The notes under the pieces are model-generated. The model saw nothing but the letters and a program-made list of their open reading frames with translations. It was not told the DNA's origin and searched no databases. From Xanthostigma xanthostigma (Eukaryota; Arthropoda; Insecta; Raphidioptera; Raphidiidae), in NCBI GenBank assembly GCA_963575645.1, contig OY754470.1, forward strand, positions 4,782,501-4,846,500: 64,000 nucleotides of DNA. Direction: 5' to 3'. The first letter of the stretch is position 1. Each line of letters opens with the position of its first letter. The position numbers were made by a program, and so were the translations under genes. Positions 46,774-57,858 of this stretch are shown piece after piece.

Positions 46774-47389
46774 TAGAATATTATAAATAAAACTTCTTGG
46801 ATTCAAAGAAAAAATTAAGTTATAAATGACGTTTGATATTTTTTAGCTATACCTTTGTTTTGAAAATGTTTAGGGCGAACCTTAATATCACATACAATAT
46901 TAAAATTTATGGTTTGTCGTTGAGTCTAGTAAAAACGCATACATGATATGAAAGAAACCGTAGAGACATTTTTAAATTGAAGCGTCAGAGATGATTGTAT
47001 TATATTTCTGATATCAAAGCAATTTATCCTAGTGACGAGACTATTCGATCCGAAAGCACTTAAATGCAGCACGAACGCCTCCCAATACATAAAACTATAT
47101 ACAAGGTGGTCAAAAAAGAAATTTAAATGTCTTCACTCGGAAGAAGTATCGCGGTAATCATCATATTTGCATGCTGGTGTCCAATAATAGAAGTTTCTCT
47201 AGTTAAACCTTAAATTAAACAGTAGACCGTAGAGCAGTAAAGGCGAACCTTTGAGCCGCGGGTCAGACACTGACCCACGCAGACTTTTTAAATGACCCAC
47301 GTGCTTATTTCTATAAACTCATTTTTTACATCATAATAGAGAGAGTAGCCAATAATATTAAAAAAATACGGGCAAGTGCGAGTGTTCCG
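46774..47389. other. Unannotated DNA
   Basis: It contains a small inverted repeat around 47262-47300 (GGGTCAGACACTGACCC). Otherwise nothing recognised. Confidence 0.35.
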
Positions 47390-48135
47390 TACCGTTATTT
47401 AAAGAATTCAATTTTTGCAATTTTTTCAAGGCATACCACTTTAAAAAAATGCGATTTTTGACGAAAACCGAAACCTTTCGGAACTTTGGCAAAATCATCA
47501 TGCTTATAGAAGAAAACACACTGAATCCAATGACTACAAGCAAACGTCTGTATGTCTTTGGATTTAGAAGTTCTTTGCGTTTATAGTTTTCAGAAAATCA
47601 TATAAAACCTTCGAATGGCCGTAGTTTCCAAACTAAAAGAGAGACAGACGTTTGCTTACGCTCATTGAATTCAGCGTTATTTTTTTCTGTAAGCAATCTC
47701 AATTTCAAAAGTATATTAAAGAAATCGATATTTCCTATTTTTTCAAGGCATACCCCTTTAAAAAATGCGTTTTTTGACGAAAACCGAATTCTTTCGGAAC
47801 TTTGGCAAAATCATCATGTTTATAGAAAAAAAACAGCTGAATCCAAAGAGCACAAACAAACGTCTGTATGCCTTTTGGTTTAGAAGTTATTTGTGTTTAG
47901 GATTTTCAGAAAATCATATAAAACCTTCGAATGGCCGTAGTTTCCAAACTAAAAGAGATACAGACGTTTGCTTACGCTCATTGAATTCAGCGTAATTTTT
48001 TCTATAAGTATTCTCAATTTCAAAAGTATATTGAAGAATTCGATTTTTGCACTTTTTTCAAGGCAATGCCCCTTTAAAAAAATGCGATTTTAGACGAAAA
48101 CCGAAATTTTTCGGAACTTTGTCAAAAGTTTGATT
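47390..48135. repeat. Tandem repeat, about 2.3 units of 316 bp
   Basis: TTTTTTCAAGGCATACC occurs at about 47424 and 47741, and in altered form at 48055 (offsets 317 and 315). Units share GACGAAAACCGAA, GGAACTTTGGCAAAA, CAAACGTCTGTATG and CTTCGAATGGCCGTAG. Short ORFs in both orientations recur per unit but differ between units, arguing against coding. Confidence 0.9.
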
Positions 48136-49740
48136 TTAAAAGGTTTTTTACTAAAATTATTAAAAATCATAATAAATTAAATATCGCTTGGTAATGTATG
48201 TATATCCACTATCCAGCACAGAGACCAGTCTGTTATGCCAAATGATTCGGAATTGGAGTGAAATAGAAACGAACTGAGAAAATGTTTGCTACCCAGTAGA
48301 TATGTATATTTTTTAAGGGAAAGCGATTTAGTTTTGTATATGGCGCGTTCTGGTCGCAACGCTAGAGGTATTTGTTTTGTTTGTTGTGAAGGAAATAAAC
48401 AGATGCTTTTAAGTACCTCGACAACATTTATTTATGTTCTTCCTGTGGCGGTGGTTGGAACCGTTTGCTGCGTTGGAAGCGTCGCTATTCTCTCCCTGAT
48501 CTCCACCGCCATGTTTCTATACGGTGACTCAAAAGAGCGGAAACCAAAACAATCAACTCGTCTTGCTTTCTGTTATTTGATTGATTTTGGATATTGAAAA
48601 AAGAATAAATATATTTTAACTTATTGATTTATTATAATCTACTGAACGGTTAGATTTCAAGTGAACAAGAAAGTAAAAATTACAATAGCTTTATAAATAC
48701 AGAAATAAGATACATTGCATAATAAGATTAATTACAAAACTAAAAAGTATTCCTTTTTGTGTGCACAGTATACACGTCGTAATGATGCGCAAATAATAAT
48801 CGATGCATTTGAATATAAACGTATATTATATTCCAACAATTGATTAACATCCCGCCAATAATATTAGAAGTTGATTTTTTATTCGGATTTTAGCAAATTT
48901 TTGATGAGATTAAACCTGTTGTCGTAGAAGCTGTCTTTATCGAAGTTTAAACTTTCCCAGTCTCTTGAAAATCCATTTTGATTAATTATTTGTCAAGTTT
49001 AATTTCTCAGATTTAATTGTCCTGGAAATTCTTCTTCTAAATGACCTTTGTTATTGCACGTCTATAATCTACAATGTCATTCAAATTAAGTACTAATAAA
49101 AGAGGCAAAAAGAAGGCATAAAAATATAACTGCTTTTAACTAAATGTAAATACTAATTTTAATTTCAGTTTAATAGATAAAATTAGCAAAAAAAAGTGAG
49201 CCATCGTGAAATGCTTGGCAGATGTAAAAAATAAATTTCAGCGAAATTTTGGCAACTATTTCGCCTTTTAACTAAATTTCACCCCACAACTTATAAATTT
49301 TGCCCTGTCATCTACAAGATTTCGCCTTGTCAACTAATGAAATTTTTCTAACTAAATATCGCCCCGTAACAAAATTTTGCCCTGTCATCTAGTTATAATC
49401 CAACGCATGCGCGAAGCAAGCGTCGCGAAACTAGAAACTAAATTTCGTCCTGTTATCTAGATGTCGCCTTCAACTAAAGCCATATTTAATCCAACGCACA
49501 CAAACGTAACGTCCTTCCATAAAAGTGTGCACGTTTTTACTCCCAACCAAACGCGCCATTAGATGTTTCACATCGATAATTTAAGCTTAAAATTCTCGGC
49601 ACAGAAGAACAGACAAAAATTCTGAAAATAAGTTTTGCTATCTAGGTGTCATACGTAAAAAAATGTATTCTTTATTTTTGTTATTAGAAAACTTTGAGAT
49701 TATTATAATATTATACTCTAATGTTGGTATCCTCTAAAGT
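48136..49740. other. Unannotated DNA with an irregular short repeat at 49245-49470
   Basis: In 49245-49470, phrases like TTCGCCTTGTCAACTAA, ATTTTGCCCTGTCATCTA and AAATTTCGTCCTGTTATCTA recur with a period of roughly 30-40 bp. The ORF at 48286-48597 (103 codons, with a hydrophobic stretch VLPVAVVGTVCCVGSVAILS) has no family I recognise and could be chance. Confidence 0.4.
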
Positions 49741-50010
49741 CTAGGCAAGTCTCTTGAGTCTATGAATGCGCGTGTCGTCTGAACATCCGACATACGGCGG
49801 CAGCGCCTCCTGTTCTGTAATAATGCTTTCGACTATAAAAATCGCCAGGAAGAGATGCATGCAAGCAGAACCAAACCCACCTCCAGAACTGGGATCAACC
49901 GTCGTCGTCTCTAACCATAACCTTTCATATCCAAGCTCCCTATAGACTCCACTCTTCTCCCGCCGACGACTCCCTCTTCCTCGAAGGTTCATGACCGAGC
50001 CACGATTCAA
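49741..50010 (-). other. GC-richer open frame of 89 codons, unknown
   Basis: The minus frame starts MNRGSVMNLRGRGSRRREKS and contains a hydrophobic segment CMHLFLAIFIVESIITE that could be a signal or membrane segment. The patch is visibly richer in G+C than its flanks and ends just before MITE copy 50060. I cannot link it to a family; a first coding exon, a TE scrap or chance are all possible. Confidence 0.25.
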
Positions 50011-50059
50011 AATACAGGTGACCGATAATTATTAATTTCGAATTAACTGTGAATTTGAC

Positions 50060-50562
50060 AATAGGTCATATGCATAAAACTCCAAATTGGTTAAAATTTT
50101 TATTTCGAAATATATTTTAGTTCTTGATCATAACGTAATGGTTATTTTATTAATCTAATCACTGAAAAAATACAAATAATAAAAAAGAAATGTAGAAAAT
50201 AAGCGCTACTTTCGAATTTTCAAAACGCATCGTGACGTCAGAGTATATATTAACAATAGTTTTCATGACGACTGTGTCGTCTCACAGTAAGATTATGTCA
50301 GTATTTAGAGAAAACAACAAATAAACTTCATTTAGAACATTGACAATTTGACATCAAGGTTGGCATGCATCGTATATCATGACGTCACATAAGCCCGCGA
50401 ACATGGCCGATTGTTTAAACTGTCTATTTTTGAATGTGGAATTTAATATTTTTTTTCTTATGATAATATTACATTTTTAAATGATTATCAATTTTTTTCC
50501 GTATTATGGTTGACTAAATAATCTATTAAAAATATAAAAAGAAATCATGCATATGACCTATT
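50060..50562 (-). repeat. MITE family M2, copy 3 (inverted, complete)
   Basis: Both ends AATAGGTCATATGCAT and ATGCATATGACCTATT are present. Its order of blocks is the reverse complement of the copy at 13723 (for example CGACTGTGTCGTC, then GAACATGGCCGATTG). Length is 503 bp. Confidence 0.85.
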
Positions 50563-50599
50563 ATAGTGGGTTGCTGGATGCGGCTTTAATCGTTACATC

Positions 50600-50679
50600 T
50601 AGATTTGAGAATGTTGTTTGTTTTCAACTAAATGAAGATCTCCATTTGACTGAAAACAAAAGACATTCTTAATCTAGAC
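50600..50679. repeat. 80-bp hairpin
   Basis: CTAGATTTGAGAATG and CATTCTTAATCTAG, with GTTTTCA...CAT and ATG...TGAAAAC inside, form an imperfect stem with a loop near AAGATCTC. Confidence 0.65.
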
Positions 50680-50759
50680 CTAAAGCTGAGAGTCGATTTT
50701 TGTGTAGGTATTTTCTTTAATAATTTTTAAACTAGATGCATTTTAAAATCGTAAAAATA

Positions 50760-51118
50760 ATATATTGTCTTTATACCTCGATCGAAAATACATACTTTCG
50801 GCTTCAATTGTATAGAAATCTATACCATTTACGCATTGGTGGGATTACACGCACTGATGCGAGAAGTACGTACGTTCGGGCGACAGTAAAGACAGTCACC
50901 TATCCACTGTTATTTAGGTGTCGTTTCCATAGCAACCCTATTACATTTTGGCTAATATAGCAGCGAACAGCTGTTATTCGTGTTTTTACGTACAATCTCA
51001 AAGCTGCTTGCTTGTATTTTATCTGTGTTTTTATGTAATTAATTAATGTGTTTAATAAGCGTACTTACGACCGAGATATGAAGAAAAATGGTATACACCA
51101 CAGTGGCCGAAAGGTTGA
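50760..51118 (+). repeat. Dispersed repeat family D1, copy 2
   Basis: Collinear with 8065-8445: CCTCGATCGAAA, AGTACGTACGTTCG, GTCGTTTCCATAGCAACCCT, GCGAACAGCTGTTATTC and CTTACGACCGAGAT. Ends ACCTCGATCG and CGACCGAGAT are inverted. Confidence 0.7.
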
Positions 51119-51171
51119 TATTTTGCACTGCGCGCAGTGCAAAGTATCAAACTTTCGGAGCTTGTGGTGTA
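51096..51171. repeat. 76-bp hairpin at the end of family D1 copy 2
   Basis: ACACCACAGTGGCCGAAAG and CTTTCGGAGCTTGTGGTGT are inverted. TTGCACTGC|GCGCAGTGCAA forms a perfect centre. Only the left half has a counterpart beside copy 1 (about 8427-8452). Confidence 0.8.
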
Positions 51172-51179
51172 ATATATTA

Positions 51180-52050
51180 TTATATTTCTCATAATGAGCT
51201 CTATCATTTGATACGTCATCTATTTTTTTTTTGCATTTTCCATCCAAAATTAACCCTTAAAATCAGAATTCATTTATTTACGCTATCTCTCTATACATGC
51301 TAAGTTAAAATTTTTGTTGTCCAGTAAACTCAGAGAAAACGAACTGTGAAAGACGGAACCCCAAAAATGTTTTTTTTTTGTTCGATTTAAATTTTTTTTC
51401 TTTTTATTTACAAAAAAATAATCAAATCAAAAAAATAATAAACATAACAAAAGTGTGTGCTTCGACTGCGAGGCCATTAGCACATAGAAAAACAAAACAA
51501 AAAAAGAAGGTACAAATAATTAGATAATAATAATGAGTATACGGTAAGTATATGTATAGAGATGATATTGTTATATATTATGTAGTTAAATTATTATGTA
51601 GTTAAATTCCCGTTTATACGCTTTACCATCGCTGTTGGTAAATCAATGCATTTATTGTATGCTTGTCCTCAAAAATAAAAAAGCTTTAATGAGATGACTC
51701 AAGACTACACTATGTATATCTATATAAAACCAGAGCTTTTTTCATGTTTTTGTTTTACTTAAGTCTTATTTATTAGCTACAAAGCTGTTTGTTTGTTTCC
51801 TTTTGTAACCCCTGCAGGCCCGGGTGTTTAAACTAGCTTGCATTCAAAATATAGCAGATTAAGAGGCTATACAAAAATATATTAGCTATACTGATGGTTC
51901 TCAAACTATGCGTCGCGAGTCACAGGAATCATGTAGGGAAGGCATCAAAACACGTTGAAGAAAACCTGTACACTTCAGACTTTTATAGTTAAATTTCAAT
52001 ATCTACTAAATATTGCTAATAAAATAAAATAAGACACCTTGGTATTATGG
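51180..52050. other. Unannotated AT-rich DNA
   Basis: No repeat shared with the window or credible ORF was found. Confidence 0.35.
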
Positions 52051-52121
52051 TATGATAAAATTATACGGGATACAAGGCTAAATTATTAAAACAATTTTTA
52101 TTCACTAGAATATTATTTATT

Positions 52122-52161
52122 GGTCAACGTTTCGGCAGTATTTCTTGCTATCTTCAGGATC
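52122..52161 (-). ncRNA. Hammerhead-ribozyme-like motif (c1)
   Basis: The minus strand reads GATC, CTGAAGA, T, AGCA...TGCC, GAAACGTT, GACC. GATC and GACC allow three of four stem I pairs. Stem II is short and imperfect. Confidence 0.4.
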
Positions 52162-52204
52162 TTAAAAATCTTTAAATTTTGTGATTTTTCACTAAAGATT
52201 TTTA

Positions 52205-52245
52205 AGGTCCTGAAGAAGAAAAGAAATACTGCCGAAAGTTGACCT
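52205..52245 (+). ncRNA. Hammerhead-ribozyme-like motif (c2)
   Basis: The order is AGGTC (52205-52209), CTGAAGA (52210-52216), a weak stem II region ending TGCC, GAAAGTT, GACCT (52241-52245). Stem I has five complementary pairs, but the C of GAAAC is missing and stem II has decayed compared with (c1). Confidence 0.4.
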
Positions 52246-52313
52246 AAATTATGTTCTAGTGAATAAAAATTGTTTTAATATTTTAGCCTTGTATTCCGTA
52301 TAATTTTATCATA

Positions 52314-53373
52314 GTAAATATTGCCTGATTTAATTTATAATTGTTTTAAACTACTAATTATAATTATAAAGTTTTTTGCTTTGCTTCGAAAAGATACAAA
52401 TCGTCAATGCAGAAATATTTTTCAATAAATAATATTTTATAGCTTTTATTTTTATTTAGCTGTCATTTACTACCAACAGATAAAAACTTTTGATCTTAAT
52501 TAAAATTCCGATATTACATAATAAGTTGAATAAAAATCAGTTCAGGAGTCTTTTTAAGATTCCTGAAGCACAGGCACAATTTATTATTTAACTATTTATT
52601 ACCTGTTTAAAAAATACTTTGTTTTGTTTCTTGTTTTTTTACATTGGTTTCCTAAAACGGTATATAAAAAGTAAAGAAACAATGCTTATAATCTCAGTTG
52701 TCGAGCGTTTATCTAAAATGATATTTTCGGAGTCCAAAAAAATTATGTTAGAGGAAGTTTTTAAATACGATGGCAATTCATTTTTCGTTTTTGCAATTTT
52801 AAACAATAAAATTATATTCCAAAAAAAAAGAGATCATAAAAATTAAAGAAATATGCGATATTAAAATTTTTATGTTAGCAAAATAATTGATAGGTTTTAT
52901 AAACGTTTTCACAATAAAATGCAGTCATATTTTCCGCACGGTTATGTATTTCGCTGAAATATGGAAGAGGCCAAACCATAGCTTCATCTATACAAAAAGC
53001 TAGCAGTATACCATTTAAAAATGATAAATATTATTAATAAGACACTGAGATTATAAAAGATGCAGAACTTGGAGCTGGAAGTTCTTTTTCAAAGCAGCAT
53101 TCGTCTTTTTTTGCTGACGGAACCACGCCTCAGCCTCTTATAATACTTACTGTACACCATTATGCAGTATGGAAGCAGAAGTTGTGAACGATCTTGCATT
53201 TATTTTTAATTCGCGTCTTTAAGAGATATCATAAAAATAATCTGCATTGGAAATTCCCTACCTGCATAATGTACCTACTTATATTGGGTGACTGGTAACT
53301 GCTCGTATTCCTCGCGGGAGAAAAAACTATGACTATAATTTGGTTGTAAAAAATAGCTTTAATAATTGAGAGT
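52314..53373. other. Unannotated AT-rich DNA
   Basis: Short ORFs (for example 52619-52846) are lysine/phenylalanine/isoleucine-rich as expected from composition. No other structure was seen. Confidence 0.35.
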
Positions 53374-53525
53374 GATGATGATCCTGTTTAAATGTTGGAA
53401 GATTAAAGGATGAAACCTGGTGGCATAGGATCAATGAACTAAGCAAATACTGAAGGTTTTTTATTGCATTTTATTGTCTGACGTTTCGGCAAACTTTATG
53501 CCATCTTCGGGGAATCAATGCTGTC
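53374..53525 (-). repeat. Half of the 62.7-kb palindromic element, with motif (d)
   Basis: GATTAAAGGATGAAACCTGG, GGCATAGGATCAATGAACTA and AAGCAAATACTGAAGG match the left arm at 62657 and on. Here the opposite arm is absent after the core. The core on the minus strand is CCGAAGA, T, GGCA...TGCC, GAAACGTC. Confidence 0.7.
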
Positions 53526-53913
53526 TGTTTTCTCAGTATTGTTGTTATGTATAAAATAAATTAAAATAAAAAATGTCATCAACGGGTATTAAAATTACTA
53601 TTTTTCTTGAAAAACGACTGATTTTTTCTAAAAATTGTATAAATGTGTACAATTTTTAGTAATAATATATAGCTGCCTATATTTTTAACCATTCGATATA
53701 CTCCAACAGAACAATACAATTATCTGCTTCAAATGGGCAATAATTTCATTCGCAGTGATTTCAATGCAGCCGATACAAAAGCATTGGCGTTCAAGCATTA
53801 AACTTTTTTGTTGTGATTATATATTTTTCATTTACTCTGGAAGCCGGTAGCGATTCGCCGATTGCCATATATAAGTATCATTTAAAGAACTAGTTAGAAT
53901 ATAATTTTAAATA

Positions 53914-53983
53914 CAGCAATACCTCGACATACGCAAACGGAGCTACGCGGTTGATTATTACCCATAGTTTCGAGGTATTACTG
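53914..53983. repeat. 70-bp pogo-like MITE with TA duplication
   Basis: CAGCAATACCTCGACATACG at the left and CGAGGTATTACTG at the right are inverted, with TA directly outside both ends. It is tiny, and the CAGtaaTACCTCG type of end is that of pogo/Tigger elements. Confidence 0.75.
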
Positions 53984-54642
53984 TATCAGTAAACTTCACT
54001 GTAAAAGAATTGATGTTGATACATTTTAATTTTTTGACATATTTATATATTATATATATGTATATATATTTCTCATATATTTTTTATTTTTTTTTGTCAA
54101 TTTTATTTTTTTTTTTAATTTTTCCAATTGTTTTTTTTTTATCGATTTTTTCAATTTTCATTATACAATGAAAAACTTGTGGAATGTGCACTTTTGGTTT
54201 TGTCCACTATTCATTTCCTATCAACACTTTGTAATAATCTCTGGTAGTACAAATCATACGCCACTGTAAAATGACGCAATAAAAGAACATATTATGTAAA
54301 CGACGAGTACGACATTGACTGCAGTGGCAGAGATTCTGTGTCCTGTCGTTTCTTTTTTGCATTAAGTCCCGCTATTTGCCGTCAGCATCGGTAGTAAACA
54401 GCGGAACTAACCCGTCGGGAATCGAAGCCAGCACAGGATACGTCGTGCACTTACTGAGAACTGAGGCGACCATACTCTATGACTCTGTGCTTCCCCGTAT
54501 ACCGGAAGTTTTTGTTAAACTGCGCTTTGAACGCCCGGCGTTATGAGTCTAAATCTTATTTAATTCTACTTTGAGGAACTTTTCGCACCTCCGCATGGCG
54601 TCTGGCGCGTTTTTTTTTCTCGACAGACGGTTTCGCGTATGC

Positions 54643-54961
54643 CAGGGGTCGGCAACCTGCGGCTCTTTTGATGCAAAGTTGCGGCTCTCCACTTCCATAC
54701 GCAAAAAATAATTATTTTATTATATAAACCTTTAAAAATCATCCAATCGATCCATGATGTCTATCTCTCAGCCATTTCCACTCGCGTCTCACCCGCACCG
54801 CCCCCGTAGCGACATATCGTCCTCGGATATATATATTATACCTATAATATAAGCAAATACTATAATACTGAAACGAAAATGTATAGTGGCTCTTTAAAAA
54901 CTGGGTAATATTGTAAATTGTAACTTTTGGCTCTTCCGTCTCAAAAGGTTGCCGACCCCTG
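54643..54961. repeat. hAT MITE with 8-bp target duplication
   Basis: Ends CAGGGGTCGGCAACCT and AGGTTGCCGACCCCTG are perfect 16-bp inverted repeats of hAT type. GCGTATGC flanks both sides (54635-54642, 54962-54969). The 319-bp body has TGCGGCTC and TGGCTCTT repeats near the ends (subterminal motifs) and no transposase. The frame 54739-55002 is incidental. Confidence 0.95.
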
Positions 54962-55510
54962 GCGTATGCAGTCAACACTCCAAACACAGTATAACTGACC
55001 ACCGCGTCAACCGGTCCGACGTATCTCGGCCAGTGTGCCGACCAAACGCTCCTTCGGCCCTGGCGGTCATTTCAATGGACATACTATTCTAACGTGTGTA
55101 TTTTAATTCAGCGTAATTAAATATCAAATATAAATATTCCATTATGCTTGGGACTTATCTGAGATAGGCATGCCAAACAAAACAAAGAAATACTATGTAG
55201 GTAGGCGAAATATCGAGTCAAGTGTTGACCGCAGTCATGGATTCGCGCAAAGCTGGTAAAAGTGTACATTCTGATTATATATTACTTAGTATAACTTACG
55301 CATTTTCATGATGTAATCTATTTTGCTTGTGCGGATATTTACTTTAATTTTATGATGTTAACTTTACTAATTATACTTAAAAAGTAATTAAATATCCTAT
55401 GCTAGTTATTACCGTAAAAAATAATTTTTTTGACCTGTTGTTCATTTCAATGGACATAGGATTTTCCAAAATTCTGTAAATGTTTTTAGTTTATCACTGA
55501 ATGTACCTTA

Positions 55511-56201
55511 GATTCCATGTCTTTATCCCCGACGACATTATCCCCGACGACAATATCCTCGACGACAATATCCCCGACTTGAAAGAAATAACCCTATAGT
55601 AAAAAATAACCAAATCCTACACTAACGTTTGATTTTAGTTTGATTCTAGTTTTTATTTTTTATTTTTTCATTTTGAGACTGATTTTCTAAAAAATATATA
55701 TTTAATTGACTGTCAATTAAATATACATTTTTTAGAAAACGCAGTTCTATTCAAACAATTAACTATCTAATTTGCATACCCCGTTATCGTTCACCCCGGA
55801 ATTGTTTTTTTTTTTTAAAAACTCCACATTTGCCCCTTCCCGTTTCACTGCGAGACAATTCGCATACCCCTTTATAAAAAAGCGGTGGTTTTCAATCTTC
55901 ATGAAAATGTGAGTTTTAAGTTGTAGTCTCAAAGTGAAAAAAATATAAAAAGTAAAAATAAACTCATTCCGGTACCGGGAATCGAACCCGGGCCTCTTGG
56001 GTGAGAGCCAGGCACGCTACCAATTACACCCTAATTGAGTATGTCAAGATAGCTTTGTAATTATATATTATTCATACAGTAGTCGTACGAATAATTATAA
56101 AATCGGGGATATTGTTGTCGGGATAATGTCGTTCGGTTCGGGGATTAAAATCGGGGATATTGTCGTCGGGGATAATGGTTCGGGGATAGTGTCATGTCAC
56201 C
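55511..56201. repeat. Non-autonomous element with TATCCCCGAC subterminal repeats and 8-bp duplication
   Basis: GTACCTTA lies at 55503-55510 and 56202-56209. Inside each end are inverted arrays of ATTATCCCCGACGACAAT-type units (four at left, about four at right), and the tips share ATG-C--TATCCCCGA. An 8-bp duplication would fit hAT or P-like superfamilies. The interior has an AT-rich hairpin (55684-55740) and a tRNA-like insert (55968-56038). Confidence 0.75.
55968..56038 (-). pseudogene. tRNA-Glu(CUC)-like sequence (SINE head or tRNA pseudogene)
   Basis: The minus strand shows GGTGTAATTGGTAGC (D arm), CTGGCTCTCACCCAAG (anticodon CUC loop) and CCCGGGTTCGATTCCCGG (perfect T arm and B box). 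The 3' acceptor half TACCGGA does not pair with the 5' side TCAATTA (three mismatches), so it is not a working tRNA gene. It sits inside the element 55511-56201. Confidence 0.7.
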
Positions 56202-56624
56202 GTACCTTAATTACACCCAAAAAAATATTTTGTGTTTGAAAAATATAAAATTCAGGTCCGAATGGGTTAAAAAATTACAATTTCAACTGAACGGTAGAAA
56301 ATACTTTTTTGTAGACAGTCTGTATGCATTTTTATATAATTTACAGAACATTAAAGTACAGAATATAACCTTTATAGCTGAAGCGTTTACTTTTTGTACA
56401 ACATTCAGTATATAAGTGAACTATTCCAGCACGTAACTATGTGTTGCTTGGCGATAGAAATGGTGTTTAAATGATCATATAAAAACCTAAAAAGCAACAC
56501 AGCAAAGCAATTCACGTTCCAGAAAAAAAATAAGTGAGAGAGTGTAAAGATGCCGTTAGAACCACGTAAAATTTTGAACGTAAACATAATTTAATACAAA
56601 CAGTTTAGTTTTTAGAATAGAATA

Positions 56625-57062
56625 GAAGTTACCCGCGGCTTCGCGCGCAATTGAGACGAAACGCGGATGCGTTTCCATTTTTTGAGATAGTTACCCCTTT
56701 CTCGACGTAGATCCCCTAATAAATTTCAAGATTGATCACATTCACGTGATCAACGTCCTGATAAACCTTGAAAATGACATCCGTGTTGATTTTTAGACTA
56801 TTTATCTCTTTTCAGCCTCTGAAGGGGCATGGAACACGCGTTGACATTTTCGAATTACTACATCTAGCTTATATGATTTCTCCATGCAAAATTTGAACCC
56901 CCGTTACACCCTTTTAGAGATTGAATTTTCAAGTATCCGTTCTTAGCGGATGCCGACGTCATAATAACTATCTATGTGCCAAATTTCAGTCGAATCCTTC
57001 AAATGGTTTGAGCTGTGCGTTGATAGATCAGCCAGTCACGGTTTCTTTTTATATATTTAGAT
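56625..57062 (-). mobile_element. Helitron-like or related repeat (ACCCGCGGCTTCGC type)
   Basis: TTACCCGCGGCTTCGCGCGC at the left and CTTTTTATATATTTAGAT at the right are the two ends of an interspersed repeat family common in insects, here on the minus strand. Interior phrases such as GCCAAATTTCAGTCGAAT are typical. The exact borders and class are less sure than for 35395-35824. Confidence 0.5.
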
Positions 57063-57858
57063 TACCTTTCCTAATATTTTGTCCGGTACAGCAGTGAACA
57101 GAATCCGTCGGGATAAAAGTACTTCATTAATTAATTTGTCAAATGAATATTAATTTATATTGAATACAAACAAGTTTTAATTAATGAAGATTTTAGGACT
57201 TCTGTCAACTCAGAAGTCGGTAGGGTTCTCAGGGAATAAAATTTTAAAGCAAAATATAAACTTATATAGATCCAGGGAATAAAATTTTATTGTTATAACG
57301 TGTTTGACAACATACCGTACACGTTTGGAATACGTCCCAAAATGTTTTCTTATGACACATCGAGGGGTTGGGCTCAAATATTTCGACCCGGGAACATAAC
57401 TGTGCCCACCGAGGACATTAGTGTCCTCTGTGGACGTAACTGTGTCCATCGTGGAAATTAGTATCCCAACCGCTCCTGAACACAACAAAAGGTTTTATGC
57501 AAAGCTTTTATCGTGGATTGTCTTCCATAAAAGTGCTAGTGCAAAAATGTGCTTATTCAAAAGTAACATAAATATTTCACGTTAAGTTCATTCTGAATCA
57601 GCCTTATTCTTGTGAACTATGCATTCGTTCTTAGTTTTTCTACTAAAAACTTTGCCGGTGTAATTGAGTCGATTTTTATAAAACATATCCGTATTTTATC
57701 GTTTTTTTTTTTTATTTTAACATTATAATGTACTAAAAGCGTGAGTTTTTTTTATTAAGTTATTGACAAATCGATTTCTTTTCAAACGCAGATATTGAAT
57801 GTACATGTTTTTTGTCAACTAAATATGAAGGTAAATTACTTTATTAGTTAAAATAAAA
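57063..57858. other. Unannotated DNA
   Basis: A short stretch at about 57395-57465 repeats ACTGTGCCCACCGAGGACAT-like phrases (GTGTCC, GTGGA-GT). The overlapping minus ORF (57210-57488) has no recognisable family. Confidence 0.35.

Larger units (their letters stand above)
52051..52313. repeat. 263-bp palindrome carrying two head-to-head hammerhead-like motifs
   Basis: TATGATAAAATTATAC at the left is mirrored by GTATAATTTTATCATA (one mismatch) at the right, and ACAATTTTTATTCACTAGAA by TTCTAGTGAATAAAAATTGT. A motif faces outward in each arm (52122-52161 minus, 52205-52245 plus). Between them ATCTTTAAATTTTG...AAAGATTTTTAAGG closes the fold. Confidence 0.85.

Noticed and set aside
47765-47995. 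Recurring ORFs in the 316-bp tandem repeat
   Set aside because: Frames are not kept between units; they arise from the repeat itself.
52619-52846. 75-codon ORF rich in Lys, Phe and Ile
   Set aside because: Amino-acid content follows AT-rich composition; no motif or neighbour supports it.
55968-56038. Functional tRNA-Glu(CUC) gene
   Set aside because: The acceptor stem has three mismatches and the sequence lies inside a mobile element.
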